A stretch of 64,000 nucleotides of DNA from Macrolepiota albuminosa (Eukaryota > Basidiomycota > Agaricomycetes > Agaricales > Agaricaceae). The notes beneath the pieces were generated by a model. That model was given only the letters and a program-made list of their open reading frames with translations, made no database searches and was not told where the DNA came from. The position numbers and the translations under genes are program-made. Shown here piece after piece: positions 23,767 through 35,129 of this stretch. Each line of letters opens with the position of its first letter. Within the stretch, counting starts at the first letter, position 1. The DNA is taken from assembly GCA_027475525.1 (NCBI GenBank), contig JAMWFC010000053.1:248001-312000 (forward strand), read 5' to 3'.

Positions 23767-24836
23767 TGATGACGCCAACTGTGGTTGGGTGCGCTGGACG
23801 TATACGCAGTACAACGCCGTCTCCAGCGCTTGGCGTACGTGGTTGTGAGGAGTCCTGACAGGGTCCCGGTGTGCTCGAGTGGAAGTAGTAAAACGATGCG
23901 CTAGATTATAGCGCTTCGGGGGCTACCTGGCAGACGGTAAGCGTCGTAGTTTAGGCAAGAATATTAGAGAAAAGTCGAATAGCGCAACGTATTGTGCCCG
24001 TAGGTGGCACCGTAAACAATGAAGACGAAATAGACGAAGCTAGCGCCCGACTTAGTGACGACGTCGAAGGAAGCTAGCGCGAGTTGAACGCTAAGTGTAA
24101 CTGTGTGCTCGAGGGGTTACGATTCGTTGTTATATACATGAAAAGTAGCTATTTTATATACAGTGCGCTACCGTGTTTGCCAAGATACAAGTCCATCTGC
24201 GGCGCTACCTCCTAGCGCCTCTCCTCGTGGTTTACTCTAACGGCGACCTGTCAATGGCGACCTTGTGCACATGGCTGACGGCGACCAACGGCGTTATGAC
24301 CCACGGCGACCTGCGGTGACTCTATATTGACTTAGAGTTGTACGAGTCTGCTCACTTTTCTATAACTCCGATTGGCCAGGCCGTTCCGGGGTATGGTCGG
24401 AAAATCCTCGACAGACGCCGTGAGCGCTAATGTCAGCGCTACTCATTGTATTAGTTCCTGTCAGGTCCAGATGTCGGATTTAAGTATATCCAGTGCCGCC
24501 GTCATTGATCCCTTTAGACTTCTGATTGAAGTGCCTCGTCCAATGGCAGCGCCTGCTGCTGGCTCCTTCTGGAAGTGATCGGGGTTTAGTTATAGTCCTC
24601 TCCCGCCGTCGTGTTAGCGCTATATGTTATGAGCCTCCTTCGTCCTTGGGCTAGGTGAAAGGAGAGTGCTGAAGGCTTGGTAGCTAGGGGTTAGGATAAA
24701 TTTCTAAATCCTGTAGTAGTTTGCCAGAGCTAGAGCTGCTCTATACTCCCAACTGGTCGCCAGAGTCCTGCGTACGTCAAGTGTCGGTTGGCCTATAATG
24801 TCCCTTGATGCGCTCAGTCCGAGTAGAAGCCTATCA
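23767..24836 (-). repeat. 3' LTR of element B
   Basis: It is 1070 bp from TGATGACGCC to GCCTATCA and closely matches the solo copy at 14217-15287. On the minus strand a TATA box reads tatataaaat at about 24150-24161. The polypurine tract of element B is at 24837-24850. Confidence 0.92.
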
Positions 24837-24924
24837 TCTCCCCCCAACTGAAAAATTGACTGTCCTCAGTCAAACGCCGTCATTAATTTGACTGCGCTAC
24901 GGTCCGTAGAATGCCGCCGGCGCC

Positions 24925-24932
24925 TTATAAAA
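24925..24932 (+). promoter_or_regulatory. TATA box of antisense gene B-1
   Basis: TTATAAAA lies 50 bp before the ATG at 24982 and is followed by a pyrimidine-rich leader. It lies inside the element but outside its LTR, so gene B-1 seems to have its own promoter. Confidence 0.55.
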
Positions 24933-24981
24933 TCGTTTTTAGCCCTTCACCTTCTCGTGTTTTCCTTCCCATCTTTCCAAC

Positions 24982-27488
24982 ATGTCCACTCCTTTCGATG
25001 CCTCTGCTCTTCGCAATTTCCTGGCTAAAGCCTCTTATTTATTCGATCGCGCTAAGTCTGTCGGTCCCGCCGATGCGCCACAAACCGTCCCTGGCATTAT
25101 GCAACTCTATCGGCGCTGGCTCGTGGTCCGCGGCTCTGACAGTTCCTGGGCGCGGGGCGTCGAGGTTCGTGAATGGTGCATGGCTCGGTACCGTGAATAT
25201 GAGGGTGCCGATTGGTTGCTACCGTTCGTGGACTTGTTCGTAAGTTTTTAGGTTTGATTTTAGGTTCGTGGCGCTAAGGTTCAGCGCCCATACTAGGCTC
25301 CTTCTCTATCCGACGAGATCGACGCCCTGCTGGCTAGTACCGAGGTTGGCGAGGTGAGTTCCTTTTCTTCCTCACATTTTCCGTGTTAACCCTGAGTAGT
25401 CGGTTGCTACGTCGCCCACCGTTGCAAGTCTTCCTAGTGCCCCGTCGGCCTCTACCGTTCCTTCCGTTCCGGCCGCTCCTGCTGCTCCTGTTTCCGTTCT
25501 GCCTCCTCCCGTTCTTGGTAGTCCTTTTCGTGGCGATGCTTCTCCCACTCGCCCTGCGCCCATCGTCGCTTCTCCCACTCGTACTGCGCCTCCTCACTCG
25601 GCCATCAAACGGATTGCCGTTACCGCCAGTGAGCCCCGGCCCGGACCTACCCATACTATTTCTCGCCTTCCCCCCCGTAACTTCGCCGTCGTTATTAATC
25701 GCGCGCCCCCTACTCTCGCTAGTCCTCCCAAACGTACCGTGCGTCCTTGTCTTCTTGCCTCTAGTTCTTCTACTCACTCTGCTTCTTAGGTCAATCTCCC
25801 TGCTCGTGTGGCCCCTCTGTATGTCGTAAGTGTTTCCTTTTAAGATCGCTTGTCTCTAGCGCCTGATCGAGCCCTCCTTAGGCGCCCAACCAAACTATGT
25901 TTACCGACGCGGAGCTTCGTGATTTGCTGCGCCTTCGTCGCGATACTACCGTCATTGATACCGGCCTCCCGGCTGGTGTCCAGGTGCTCGGCGCTAAGAA
26001 GAAGGTTACGGTGGCACCCGTGGAGCGCCGCGCCTTTAGGGCGAAGATTGGTGCGGTAAGTGCTTGTTTGTCCCTGAAAGGTTGATGACGTCGCTAACTT
26101 CTTTCCCAGTGCGATAAATGCTGGTCTGAAAACGATCCTGAGGGTTGCTGGTTTCCTACCGCCTCTCTTCCCTGCTACCGTTGCGATGCGTTGAAACGGG
26201 GCTGTGCCTTCAATGGGATTCGTACTCGCGAACGTGGTAGGGACGCTATCATGCAGCGCAATTACGAGCGCGCAGTCTTAGTTCGTAACGCCCGGGCCTT
26301 TGTGCTGCAGCAACGCGATTTGGCCGCTACTCGTCAGCCCACTGTGATTAGCGCTGCAAGTCTAGCGCTTCCCATCACCCAAGATGGTACTACCGTGACT
26401 GCCCCCTTCGCCCGTTCTCCCCGTCGTCCCGTCCCTTCGAAGCGTAAGCCTATTGTCGCCTCTCCTAGCAAGAGTCCCGGTAAGCGCCGGGAGCTAGCGC
26501 CTGCTACTCCTGTCGTCTTGTCTTCTACCGAGTCGTCTACTGATGAAGGCGAGGATACCGAGAGGGACGCCGAGGGCGAGGATGATGATGAGGCTGGGCC
26601 TGTAGTCGACACCGATGCGCTGTTGGCGGTACGCGCTCTTCTGCTTCGCATTACTCCCCCTTTCGCCGCTAACCCTTATCAGAGTGGCCCCAGTGGTAAC
26701 CGGTGCGTAGTCTTCGGGTTTTCTTCGCCAGGTGGTACTAACCTCTTCGTCGCTAGTTCCCCTACTCCCTCGCTTCCGGTTGTCGTAAATATCCCTCCCG
26801 CCGAAGATGTCGTAATGTCTGTTGCCGGCGCTACCCCGGCTCCCGAGCCTGTCGCGGCTAGCGCCTCCCCCGTCGCCCTTCCTATTACACCATCTCTTAC
26901 CCCTCCTCGTAGCCTCTCTTCTTTCCCCAGTACTCGCGAGTCCTCAACTGCGCCTGAGTCCGAAGGGACCCTAGTAGCTCAGGGCGAGCGCCGCCGCCGC
27001 TGGAGGTACTTGCCTTCCTACGGCATCCGCCTTTCTTCCGCTAGGGCCATGTCCCCCGGCGATGAGCGCCATGAATGGACCCCCCGTGCTCCCGTAACCG
27101 TTCGAGTAAGTCTGCATTTCCTAGTTGGATCGTCTCTCCGCTGACCTCCATTAAGTTCGATCCTTTTTGGACTCCTCCCCCCGCCATGCGCGTTTCCGGC
27201 GACGCCTATCCTTGGCTTGGGGATGAGTTCTCTTATCCTGTCACTCCACTTCGTCCTGCCGCCGATCTTCATCAACAACTTCGCCAGGTCGAGGACGCGA
27301 CCGACGTCGTCGGTAGCGAACTCGCCCTCCTCCGTCCTCGTGTCTCCACCTTAGCGCGCCGTGAGCTCCTCCTGCTTGAGCTCCATGACGACATCACTGA
27401 TGCGCTTGAGTGGCAAGCGAGTAACGCCATTCAAGACGGGGACTTGCTTCCATTGGGTGATCCCGCTCCCTCCGCGTCTGATGCGTAG
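24982..27488 (+). CDS. Antisense accessory gene B-1: Zn-cluster/coiled-coil protein
   Basis: I do not know this family. The model is exons 24982-25239, 25297-25353, 25400-25825, 25882-26055, 26110-27105 and 27156-27488, with five short introns (57, 46, 56, 54, 50 nt), all phase 0. Most have good GT-AG ends; the last acceptor (ttaag) is weaker. The sum is 748 codons with one in-frame TAG at 25787, which a C-to-T change from CAG would explain. Exon 3 is Pro/Ser/Ala-rich. Exon 5 opens directly with CDKCWSENDPEGC, then CYRCDALKRGC, a C-x2-C-x8-C-x8-C-x2-C-x6-C cluster like fungal Zn2Cys6 domains. An acidic stretch and, in exon 6, a likely coiled coil (LHQQLRQVEDATD and following) come after it. 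The gene lies opposite to pol, between pol and the 3' LTR. It may be a nucleic-acid-binding regulator; that is inference. Confidence 0.65.
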
Positions 27489-27971
27489 TCGCCGGCCCGT
27501 AGCGCTTCGAACTTTTGTGGACTTTGAAAATTTTGATACGTAGTTTGTGATAGCCGTACTAAAATAAACGCTCCCCTCCCCTTGTTTCGAAATCGTCAGT
27601 TTGTAAGTAATCAAAATACAAAGTAAGAAAAAGGGGAAACGCTCAGTAAATCATCATGGCGTAAAAACCCCTATTACCAGCGCGACCCAATAGCCAATAT
27701 CGCGCCAGCCTAGGAAGAAATAGGTATCGTCTGTAGAAAAATAAGTCGATTCATGCAAGAAGTTTTAATGTATAGGAAATAGAGTGCCACTGATCGCTTG
27801 TGGTTATTCGGTGATGGTGGGTATAAGCGCTAGATCTCGAAGGTTAATACCCTCTTTGTGCGACCTAAAATGGACTCCAGCGCATCCTATTGGTTCGTGT
27901 CTGCGTCAGGGTCCAAGCCCCTTGAGAAGTGCCCTCCCACGCTGTCGCTAGTTGAAACACCGTCCGAGTCC
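27489..27971. other. Spacer between antisense genes B-1 and B-2
   Basis: I see no coding region here. It should hold the 3' end of B-1 (an AATAAA-like aaaataaacg lies near 27560) and the promoter of B-2. Confidence 0.45.
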
Positions 27972-27978
27972 TATAAAT
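27972..27978 (+). promoter_or_regulatory. TATA box of antisense gene B-2
   Basis: TATAAAT lies about 37 bp before the ATG at 28015. Confidence 0.5.
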
Positions 27979-28014
27979 TGCCCATGTCCCGACAGCATCT
28001 CATCAGTCTTCGCG

Positions 28015-29590
28015 ATGGAAAGCCCAACCGGCATCGTGTGGACTGCCCGTTGTGATCGTGCTCATATCGTAATGGATCCCCCCACTTTCCTGGAACGCGC
28101 TACCTCGTTCTTCCACCACTACCCCGAGGTCGGCGTGCCCGGGCTGACCGACGGAGTCGTTGAGTTAGGTCGTCGCTGCCAGCTACTTCGTGTGGCCTGT
28201 GAGATCTGGAATGATGACCTGCCGTTGACCCGTTTCGGTATGGAGAAAAACTGGAGTCGGATTTTTCAGGTGCGCTATTGCCTTTTTCGCCCTCCTTCTC
28301 TTCTGATAGTCGCCCAATAAAGCAAATCGCGACCAAGGAAACGAAGGAGCGTCTTGAGTTGCTACTGGAGGAGAGTCACTACCTGGTCCGTTACCTTATT
28401 ACCTTGTTTTCTTCCTTCTAACGCATTGCCCCGCTAGGCGCCCCGCTCGTCTACTGGTGGCCGGCTTTTTCGCGGTCCAACTGAAGGCTGGCGGCCTTCC
28501 AGGCCTCTCCTTTTGCCCGGTCCTTGATACTCGTCCGTCTCCCATGTCGTTTATGTAAGTCGGCTTCTTCTTTTTCGTGGCGCCCCCGGGCTGACAGATT
28601 TTGGCTAGTTGATTTCTTTTGTCGTAGTTATATGAAATGTATCATTGTCTTCTCCCCCCCCCTCATGATTGTTTGCGCATGTAAGAGTTCCCAAGTATCC
28701 GCGACCCTGCAATCAGCTGGAGGTATTTTATGGATTCTGGCGCAGTTAACCCGGTTAGTATCATATCATGCCAGAACCTTCCCTCCTTCTTGATGACCCC
28801 GTACTCGTTCACCGGCCTCTCATCCTAGATCGCCTCGAGCGCTTCCTCGCGTTAATGCCTGACGGCGGCTTTCCGCAGGAGAATAGTAACAGCCTCTCAT
28901 CCTAGATCGCCTCGAGCGCTTCCTCGCGTTAATGCCTGACGGCGGCTTTCCGCAGGAGAATAGTAACATATTGACCCTTGTGCCGATACCGGATCCTTCT
29001 AGCGGCCTCCGCCGAATGGGAGATAGACACAGATCCGGCCCTAGTCACCGTAAACCCCTTTATTAGCGCATGTTTTGGGTAATACTTATGCGCGCCGTAG
29101 GAGCAGACCATTGCTGGTACCGCGTTGAGCCTTCATAGTCTTCTCCGCGAGACCAGGGGTTTGGTTAGTACCTATACCCCTTTTTCGCCTGGCCTTGGTT
29201 AGCTAACTCCCTGCCCTTTTCTAGAGCCTTTCCTGGCTCCCTCTTCCGGTTCTTGTCAACCCTACCGCTAGTAGAGCCGTGCTCGACCGCGTGATCGTTC
29301 CTTTCACAGCTTTAGAGCGTCGCTTGGACGAGGCCGGGTGGTACTTGTCCCCTACTCGTCCTGCCGCTCCCCCGGGTTCTTCTCGCGCTCCACCTACAAT
29401 CGCCCTTCCCATGCCTCCTCCTCGCGCTCCCGTACCTCCTTCTCCAGTCGCTCCCGTACCTCCTCCTCCAGTCGCTCCTCCCGCGCCGCCTAACGCTGCC
29501 ATTCGTCCCCCTTCCGGTGCTCCTCCCGCCTATAGGCGACACAAGGAGCGAGTCAAGGGTCCTCGTCGGCGGTCGTCATCGTTGTCTTAA
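28015..29590 (+). CDS. Second antisense gene of element B (B-2), spliced, model uncertain
   Basis: Exon 1 (28015-28269) encodes 85 residues starting MESPTGIVW and ends at a GT. Further open pieces follow in the same direction: QIATKETKERLELLLEES (near 28320), an exon ending MSFM before gtaagt (near 28553), MPEPSLLLDDPVLVHRPL (near 28770), and a Pro-rich C-terminal exon (about 29224-29587) ending RRSSSLS. Likely acceptors include ccgctag near 28437 after the branch cttctaac, and tcgtag near 28627. I cannot fix every splice site, and a 77-bp duplication at 28815-28968 disturbs one exon. The protein is not recognised. It has its own TATA box and runs towards pol (convergent, ending about 130 bp apart). 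Confidence 0.45.
28815..28968 (+). repeat. 77-bp tandem duplication in gene B-2
   Basis: Units 28815-28891 and 28892-28968 are identical by eye. Confidence 0.92.
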
Positions 29591-29725
29591 GCTTTTGTAG
29601 TCGAGTATAGTAATGCCACATGTATTAGTATCGCCACGTTATGCACCATGTTCATGATTACTAGCGCATGCTTTAAGTCCGTAGCAGAGGGTGCTAACCG
29701 CTGGCGCCTCGTTTTCCGTGGTCTT

Positions 29726-32072
29726 TTATTGTTCCTCTTCGTCATCAGGAGTGATCTCGTCATCGTCCACCAACTCAGTCTCTTCAAGCTCTCGCAGTTT
29801 GGCCGTGTCAATGTCTAGCGCCGGCAACGGTAGTGGAATGCGTTCACGCGCTAAGTAGGGAATGAGTCGAAACGCCGCTACCGGTCGATGCAAAACCGAG
29901 CCGTCCAGCTCGCAGAGTACGTAGGCTCCTCCCCTATTGCGGGAAACGACTATGAGGGGCCCTAGGTATCGAGGTCGCATCTTTTTGTTATGGGTTACTT
30001 CGATTTTCGAGTTGCGCATTAGCACTAAGGTGCCAGCTGTAAAGTTGTAGTCCCGGATAGTAGCGCTATGCTCACTTTCAAATCGTAATGCGGCTTGTCG
30101 TCTAGCTTGAAATACTACCTCGTGTAGGCGCTCTAGATCCTCCATGCGTCGTTGTAGGTCAATGGCGCGCCTAGCGATAAGGTCGGTGGAGGACAGGATT
30201 GAGTTAGGTGGGGGTTGTAGGTATGTTGCCTCCACAACGTCCGCTGGAAGCAGGGGATGGGTGCCAGTCGCCGCATAGTAGGGAGAGCAGCCCATCCTCT
30301 TCCGTACGGTAACTCGTTCGGACCAAAAGACCGAATAAGTCCAGTCGCCGCATAGTAGGGAGAGCAGCCCATCCTCTTCCGTACGGTAACTCGTTCGGAC
30401 CAAAAGACCGAATAAGTCGCTTCACTCCAGCGACTTTTGTCGCCGTCTACCGCCTTAAATAGCGCCTGTCGTACGTCAAAATGTGGTCTCTCCACTATAC
30501 CATTAGCGCGTTTATTGTAGCCTGAGACTCGGATATGCTGTATGTTGTATTTCTTAGCGAGGTAGGTAAGCGCCTTAACTATTGGCGCTCCGTTGTCTGT
30601 AACAATCTCGTGAAGGGCTCCCCATCTGCAAATAACATCTTCGAAGAGCCACTTAGCTATGGCATCGGTATTTTCCCGCTGGAGCATACGGAACTCTGGC
30701 CAATGTACCAAAGAACACCTTCCCTGGATAATGTACTTGTAGCGTCCCGACTTGGGCATGTGCATAGTGTCGATATATATCTTTCCGAACAAGGGTGCTG
30801 GAGTCGCTACGGTTGGGGGAATAAGGACTTGGCGCGTCTGTTGGATTTGGCAAAGATGACAAGTACGAATATACCATGCGATATCGGCGCTAACTTGAGG
30901 CCACCAAAAGCGTTCCAATAAATTCGCCCGCGTCGCGTAGAGTCCTCGATGTCCCAAGTCATCATGCATAGCGCGCAAAATCCTGACACGGCCCTCTGGC
31001 TTGATTACTAATTTGTGCGCGCCAGACCTATTTCGTCGCCAAAGCCGATTTTCAACCATAAAGAAAGTCGTTGCATATCGAATGAAGGTGGCGTATTCCG
31101 TGTCCGTAAGGTCTGATGGTCGTCGCAAATCCTGTAACCATTTCCTAACCTGATCAACTCGTTGGTCTTCTGACTTAGCCTTGGCGCTACGAGGTACCGC
31201 CGAATATGGAAGGTTGCGACTATCTTCCCGTAAGGGTCTTGGTTCCTCGACTATCTTTAGATCATTATGCGGCTTAGCGACGTTATAGATACTGGCCGTG
31301 TAAAAAGTCGATGGAGCCTGATACGGATTAGGTTGGTACGGAATGATAGGGTGTAGCCAGGTCGAGACAGGTTGGTCTTCGCGAAGGGCCGTAATAGGCA
31401 ATTGAATAATATGTATGAAACCGTGCAGCCGGTCAATCCAGTCGTCAAATACGTCATTATCGCTTTCGTCTAGCGCTTCGTCCTCCGGTTGCCTAGGTCG
31501 CCTAGATAGTCCATCAGGTCCATGAAACGCACTTTTGACATGCACGAGCTCGAAGTGGAACATTAGTATCGCTACCACCCAGCGATTCATGCTAGCCGAA
31601 GGTTGAATGTCTGGATTCTGAAGCATTCCTTTGATGTAGCGTGCGTCCACTTCGACAATCAGGTTTCGAACCCCAATAAGATACATGCGCAGCGCCTGGA
31701 ACGCTCGAAACAGTCCATATAATTCCAGTTTGGGCTGACTGTAGCGCGATTCTCTGTCGTTAAGGGTAATCGATCCGAAGCGATTGTAGCGTCTGATTTT
31801 TCGATTCGCGCTATCACATTGACATAAAAAGAAGCCAACCGCGATGTAAGAGGTGTCGACGGCAAGTATAACTGGGTCGGATGTAGTATAATCGATGGGT
31901 ACCAATGGCTTCGCTTCCTGCAGTGCCTTTACTAAGTCTTTTTGGGCGTTAATTTGGTCGGGTCCGAATTCGAAGGGGACCCCTGAACGAGTTAGGCGAT
32001 TTAGCGCGTGCGCTCGATGTGAAAAATGGTGTATGAACATGCGCAGCACGCCTACCGTGCCTAGAAACGCGC
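29726..32072 (-). pseudogene. pol: pol of element B, C-terminal part (RT end, RNase H, integrase)
   Basis: From the gap leftwards it reads the RT thumb (AFLGTVGVLRMFIHHF), RNase H (ILAVDTSYIAVGFFLC, then YSQPKLELYGLF), and integrase with the HHCC region (HRGLYATRANLLERFWWPQ, CHLCQ) and core (IYIDTMHMP; IVTDNGAPIVK; NGIVER with the catalytic Glu). The end has a GPY/F-like module (RPRYLGPLIVV) and an acidic tail stopping at 29726. There is no chromodomain. The only break I see is the 77-bp duplication at 30264-30417; with one unit the frame would stay open. The gene is therefore probably intact in the real genome, apart from whatever the gap hides. It is a clearly different Ty3 lineage from A. 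Confidence 0.85.
30264..30417 (-). repeat. 77-bp tandem duplication in B integrase
   Basis: Units 30264-30340 and 30341-30417 are identical by eye. The extra unit is the only visible cause of the pol frame break. Confidence 0.92.
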
Positions 32073-32172
32073 NNNNNNNNNNNNNNNNNNNNNNNNNNNN
32101 NNNNNNNNNNNNNNNNNNNNNNNNNNNNNNNNNNNNNNNNNNNNNNNNNNNNNNNNNNNNNNNNNNNNNNNN
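32073..32172. other. Assembly gap (100 N)
   Basis: It is exactly 100 N, a nominal size. The flanks are the B RT thumb on the left and the last 73 bp of an LTR B on the right, so about 1 kb of LTR plus primer site, gag, protease and most of RT are missing. Confidence 0.95.
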
Positions 32173-32245
32173 AGTCCTGCGTACGTCAAGTGTCGGTTGG
32201 CCTATAATGTCCCTTGATGCGCTCAGTCCGAGTAGAAGCCTATCA
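32173..32245 (-). repeat. Remnant of the 5' LTR of element B
   Basis: It matches the last 73 bp of the left LTR (agtcctgcgtacgtcaag to cctatca), followed by the duplication CCGC. Confidence 0.9.
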
Positions 32246-32249
32246 CCGC

Positions 32250-32829
32250 CCACGAGGTCACCTGGGATCTCCAGTTCCTTCACGAGTTCCTCCGGGAAGA
32301 GATCGACACCGCGAACCAGGCCTATGCGAAACATGCCAACCGGAAGCGGGAAGACACCCCCGACTGGAACCCTGGGACAAAGGTATGGTTAGATCGACGC
32401 CACCTCCGCACCCGGCGGCCCTCCCCAAAACTCAATCACAAGCGCCTCGGCCCATTCAAAATACTGAAGAAGGTCTCATCCCACGCCTACCAGATCGAGC
32501 TTCCCCCGAGACTAAAAGGTCTGCACCCGGTATTCCACGTCCACCTCCTGGAACGACACCCCCCAGATCCTTTCCCCGAACAACGCCCCGAGCCCCCTCC
32601 TCTGGTCGAAGTCGAGGATGAGTACCACTACAAAGTTGAAGACATCCTTGACTCCCGGAATATTCGTGGACGACCCCACTTCCTTGTACGGTGGAAGGGA
32701 TACGGCCCAGAAGACGACACCTGGGAACTGCGCGGAAACCTCGAAGGCGCCCTCGACAAACTCCGGGGCTTCCAACAACAGCACCCGAGAAACGACCTTC
32801 CCAGGCGCAGGACTCACAGACGGCAGTAG
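32250..32829 (+). pseudogene. pol: pol of A1, part 3 (integrase end, chromodomain)
   Basis: It completes the integrase cut at 23766. It reads through the C-terminal GPF module ([13 protein letters not shown] near 32440) into a chromodomain ([20 protein letters not shown], then [14 protein letters not shown] at about 32625-32730) and stops with TAG at 32827-32829. The frame is continuous here. It shows the uninterrupted form of the region that is broken in A2 at 60804-60970. The chromodomain would steer integration to marked chromatin. Confidence 0.9.
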
Positions 32830-33125
32830 TGGGCGTAACCCCTGCCTCTGGGCTCAGTAGGGATTCAACTCCCATGTATACTTTCTACTTTCCCTTTCTA
32901 GAACTTACCCCCTTTTTAGTACCCTTTTCTCATAAGTAGCGCCCCGGAGTCGGGGCAAGGTCTTTTCCCAGCTTTTCCACCTCATTACTTACACGACTCC
33001 CTTCTTACTTACTTCAAAGGGACAGGTATATATATTTTACTATAGCTACAATATCTACAGTTCCCGACTGGAACAAGAGGCACAACGGACGAAAAAAAAA
33101 AAAAGAAAACAACAAGAAACCGCCC
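32830..33125. other. Convergent spacer in A1
   Basis: This is a non-coding stretch between the end of pol and the end of the antisense gene. It is pyrimidine-rich with an A-rich run near 33092. The 3' ends of both transcripts should fall here. Confidence 0.5.
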
Positions 33126-33740
33126 CTAGAGTTGGGGCTCCGAACCGCCCTCGCCCTCCCCTCCCCTCAGCCAGCCCCGGAAACCCTCCCCCACTCCCTC
33201 CGGGCTGTGCTCCTGCCACACCTCCTCGGCCAATTGGTCCCACGACGGGAGCTGCTCGCCCTCGTCCAGGACCTGCTCGAACCATGATCCCAGGGCCAGG
33301 ACGTTCCTCCAGCGGTGCGCGGTCACCAGCCTCCCCAGCAGGTCCAGACTCTGCTCCACCCCGGGGCTCCCCGCTTCGGACTGCAACCCCTCCTGCAGGG
33401 AGGCAAACACCATGGCCACTCCGTCCAGGAGCTGGCGGTGCTCCCGGGCCCAGCCTGGAGATACCAGTACCGGCCCAGCCACGAGAAGGGGAGTACTCAC
33501 TTAAGGAGGCCATGCGCCCGATCACTACGTCTCGGCGCAGGGTCTCGACCAACCCTGGGAGCCCTACCCCCTGCTCCAGCCTGGCCCCCATAGCATCCAG
33601 CCGAGCCTCGGCCTCCCCCCGTGCCGCCCTCGCCTCCCCCAACTCCCAGAGGGCCGCCTTGCGATCCTCCTCCAGCCCCCGCCAGAGCGCTGCCTCCTCC
33701 CTTGCTGCCTCCTCCCGCTCCTCCCTCTTCCGGTCGGCCC

Positions 33741-33894
33741 ACTCCAAACGCGCCTGCAACTCCCTCATCTTGGTGCCCAAGAGTCGCCCGGACAGCGGGG
33801 AGAACACCGCCGGGGAAACTCCAAACGCGCCTGCAACTCCCTCATCTTGGTGCCCAAGAGTCGCCCGGACAGCGGGGAGAACACCGCCGGGGAA
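33741..33894 (-). repeat. 77-bp tandem duplication in the A1 antisense gene
   Basis: Units 33741-33817 and 33818-33894 are identical by eye. Confidence 0.92.
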
Positions 33895-34766
33895 ACGCAT
33901 GCTGGGAAGGCCGGGGATGGGGTCTCGGAGGGCAGACATGCCTTTTGGAAGGCCCAGGGGACGGGCTTGGCAACGCCCGCTGCTTCCCCTTATCGGGGCA
34001 CCTGCCATGCCCCTCCCAACTCCCCACAGCCCGGGTCACCCGGCGCATGATAAGGACCATGGGCCGGCCCCGGCTCCCCACCCGAGAGGCACCCCCGCTC
34101 TCCGATCCCCCCCTGAACCCCCCGCGGGCACCGCCTGTGGCTCCCCCTCCAGCTCCGCCACCCAATCCCTCTCCTTGACCCCCATCCTCCGGGTAATCCC
34201 CCCGAGCGGCCACCCCTGTTCTCTCGAGATGCAACGCGCCCTCCACAACGCCGACACGGAACATCGTTCATAATTAAGGCGGCACGCCTCACACACGGAC
34301 GTGTCCCGGTGGGACGAGGGGCCTGGGACCTCGAATAGGCACATTACCCCCCGGCAAGCACAGTGCAGACACTGCGCTGAGGTCAGCAACGAAACCAGAG
34401 GTGCGAGGTTGCTTACCGGCCCGTTACTCACACACCAGGCATGAGTAGGCAAGCCCCGGGGCCTCTCCAGGGCTTCCCCAAAGGACTCCTGCGAGACACC
34501 CTCCCACGCAACACGCCGATCCGCTGGGACTTCGGAAACGGCCCCCACTGCCATCCCGGAACGGCGAAAACAGGGGGCGGTCAGCCTAGGACGAGGGGAA
34601 GGACGTGGGCGCGGGGGGCGGACGGTCATCTGCACGAAGGTAGGCATGAGGTGACCAGGGCGCGACTCCGGGGAACCACCAGAGGCAGGCTCCGGGAGAC
34701 GACTAGGGCCCGCCTCCAGAGCAGGGGAAGAACGTTGTTCTGAAGGGGAAAATCAGCCGCGGCGAA

Positions 34767-34920
34767 CAGAATATCGTGGGAAGCACTCACGTTGTTGCGC
34801 GAGCACCGCCACGCACTCCTGGTCCAGGCGGGCTCGGTACCGCCAGAATATCGTGGGAAGCACTCACGTTGTTGCGCGAGCACCGCCACGCACTCCTGGT
34901 CCAGGCGGGCTCGGTACCGC
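34767..34920 (-). repeat. 77-bp tandem duplication at exon 1 of the A1 antisense gene
   Basis: Units 34767-34843 and 34844-34920 are identical by eye and each includes a splice donor. Confidence 0.92.
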
Positions 34921-35129
34921 ACATCCCAGGTCTCCCAGGCCATAAGGGGCGCGACTTCGTTGGTTTGCAGGGGAGTCGGAGAATGTGTTGGCGTACGCGA
35001 CATGGTTGAACTTGACGGTAAATTTTTTTCGATACGTGGCAAGTCAGGTGCCGGATCCCACGGTTGGACCCCAGTCTGGACCACCGGCTACGCGCGCCTC
35101 GGAGGGTCTCAGCGCTGAGGGGGGGGTGA

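Larger units (their letters stand above)
23767..32245 (-). mobile_element. Ty3 element B, nested in A1 integrase
   Basis: It is flanked by CCGC (23763-23766 and 32246-32249). Its pol runs on the minus strand, so the left LTR (23767-24836) is the 3' one; the purine run ttggggggaga on the minus strand next to it agrees. The right (5') LTR is visible only as 73 bp after a 100-N gap. Primer site, gag, protease and most of RT are missing and must lie in the gap. Two spliced genes occupy 24982-29590 on the opposite strand. Confidence 0.9.
33126..35003 (-). pseudogene. Antisense accessory gene of A1 (Zn-cluster/coiled-coil)
   Basis: This is the A1 copy of the gene intact in A2. It starts with ATG at 35003 (MSRTPTHSPTP), directly after the conserved A/T tract, and ends with TAG at 33126-33128. 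The cluster half CEACRLNYERC lies near 34290-34255, the coiled coil near 33760-33560, and the C-terminal QLPSWDQLAEEVWQEHSPEG near 33215. The intron donors gtgagt near 34795 and near 33500 are kept. Two 77-bp duplications (33741-33894 and 34767-34920) disturb the frame; the second one repeats the end of exon 1 with its donor site. If those are assembly errors, this copy may be close to intact. Confidence 0.75.

Noticed and set aside
32073..32172. Coding sequence running through the N gap into LTR B (733-codon frame)
   Set aside because: The N run is a placeholder; the part to the right is LTR and A1 integrase reversed, not B pol.
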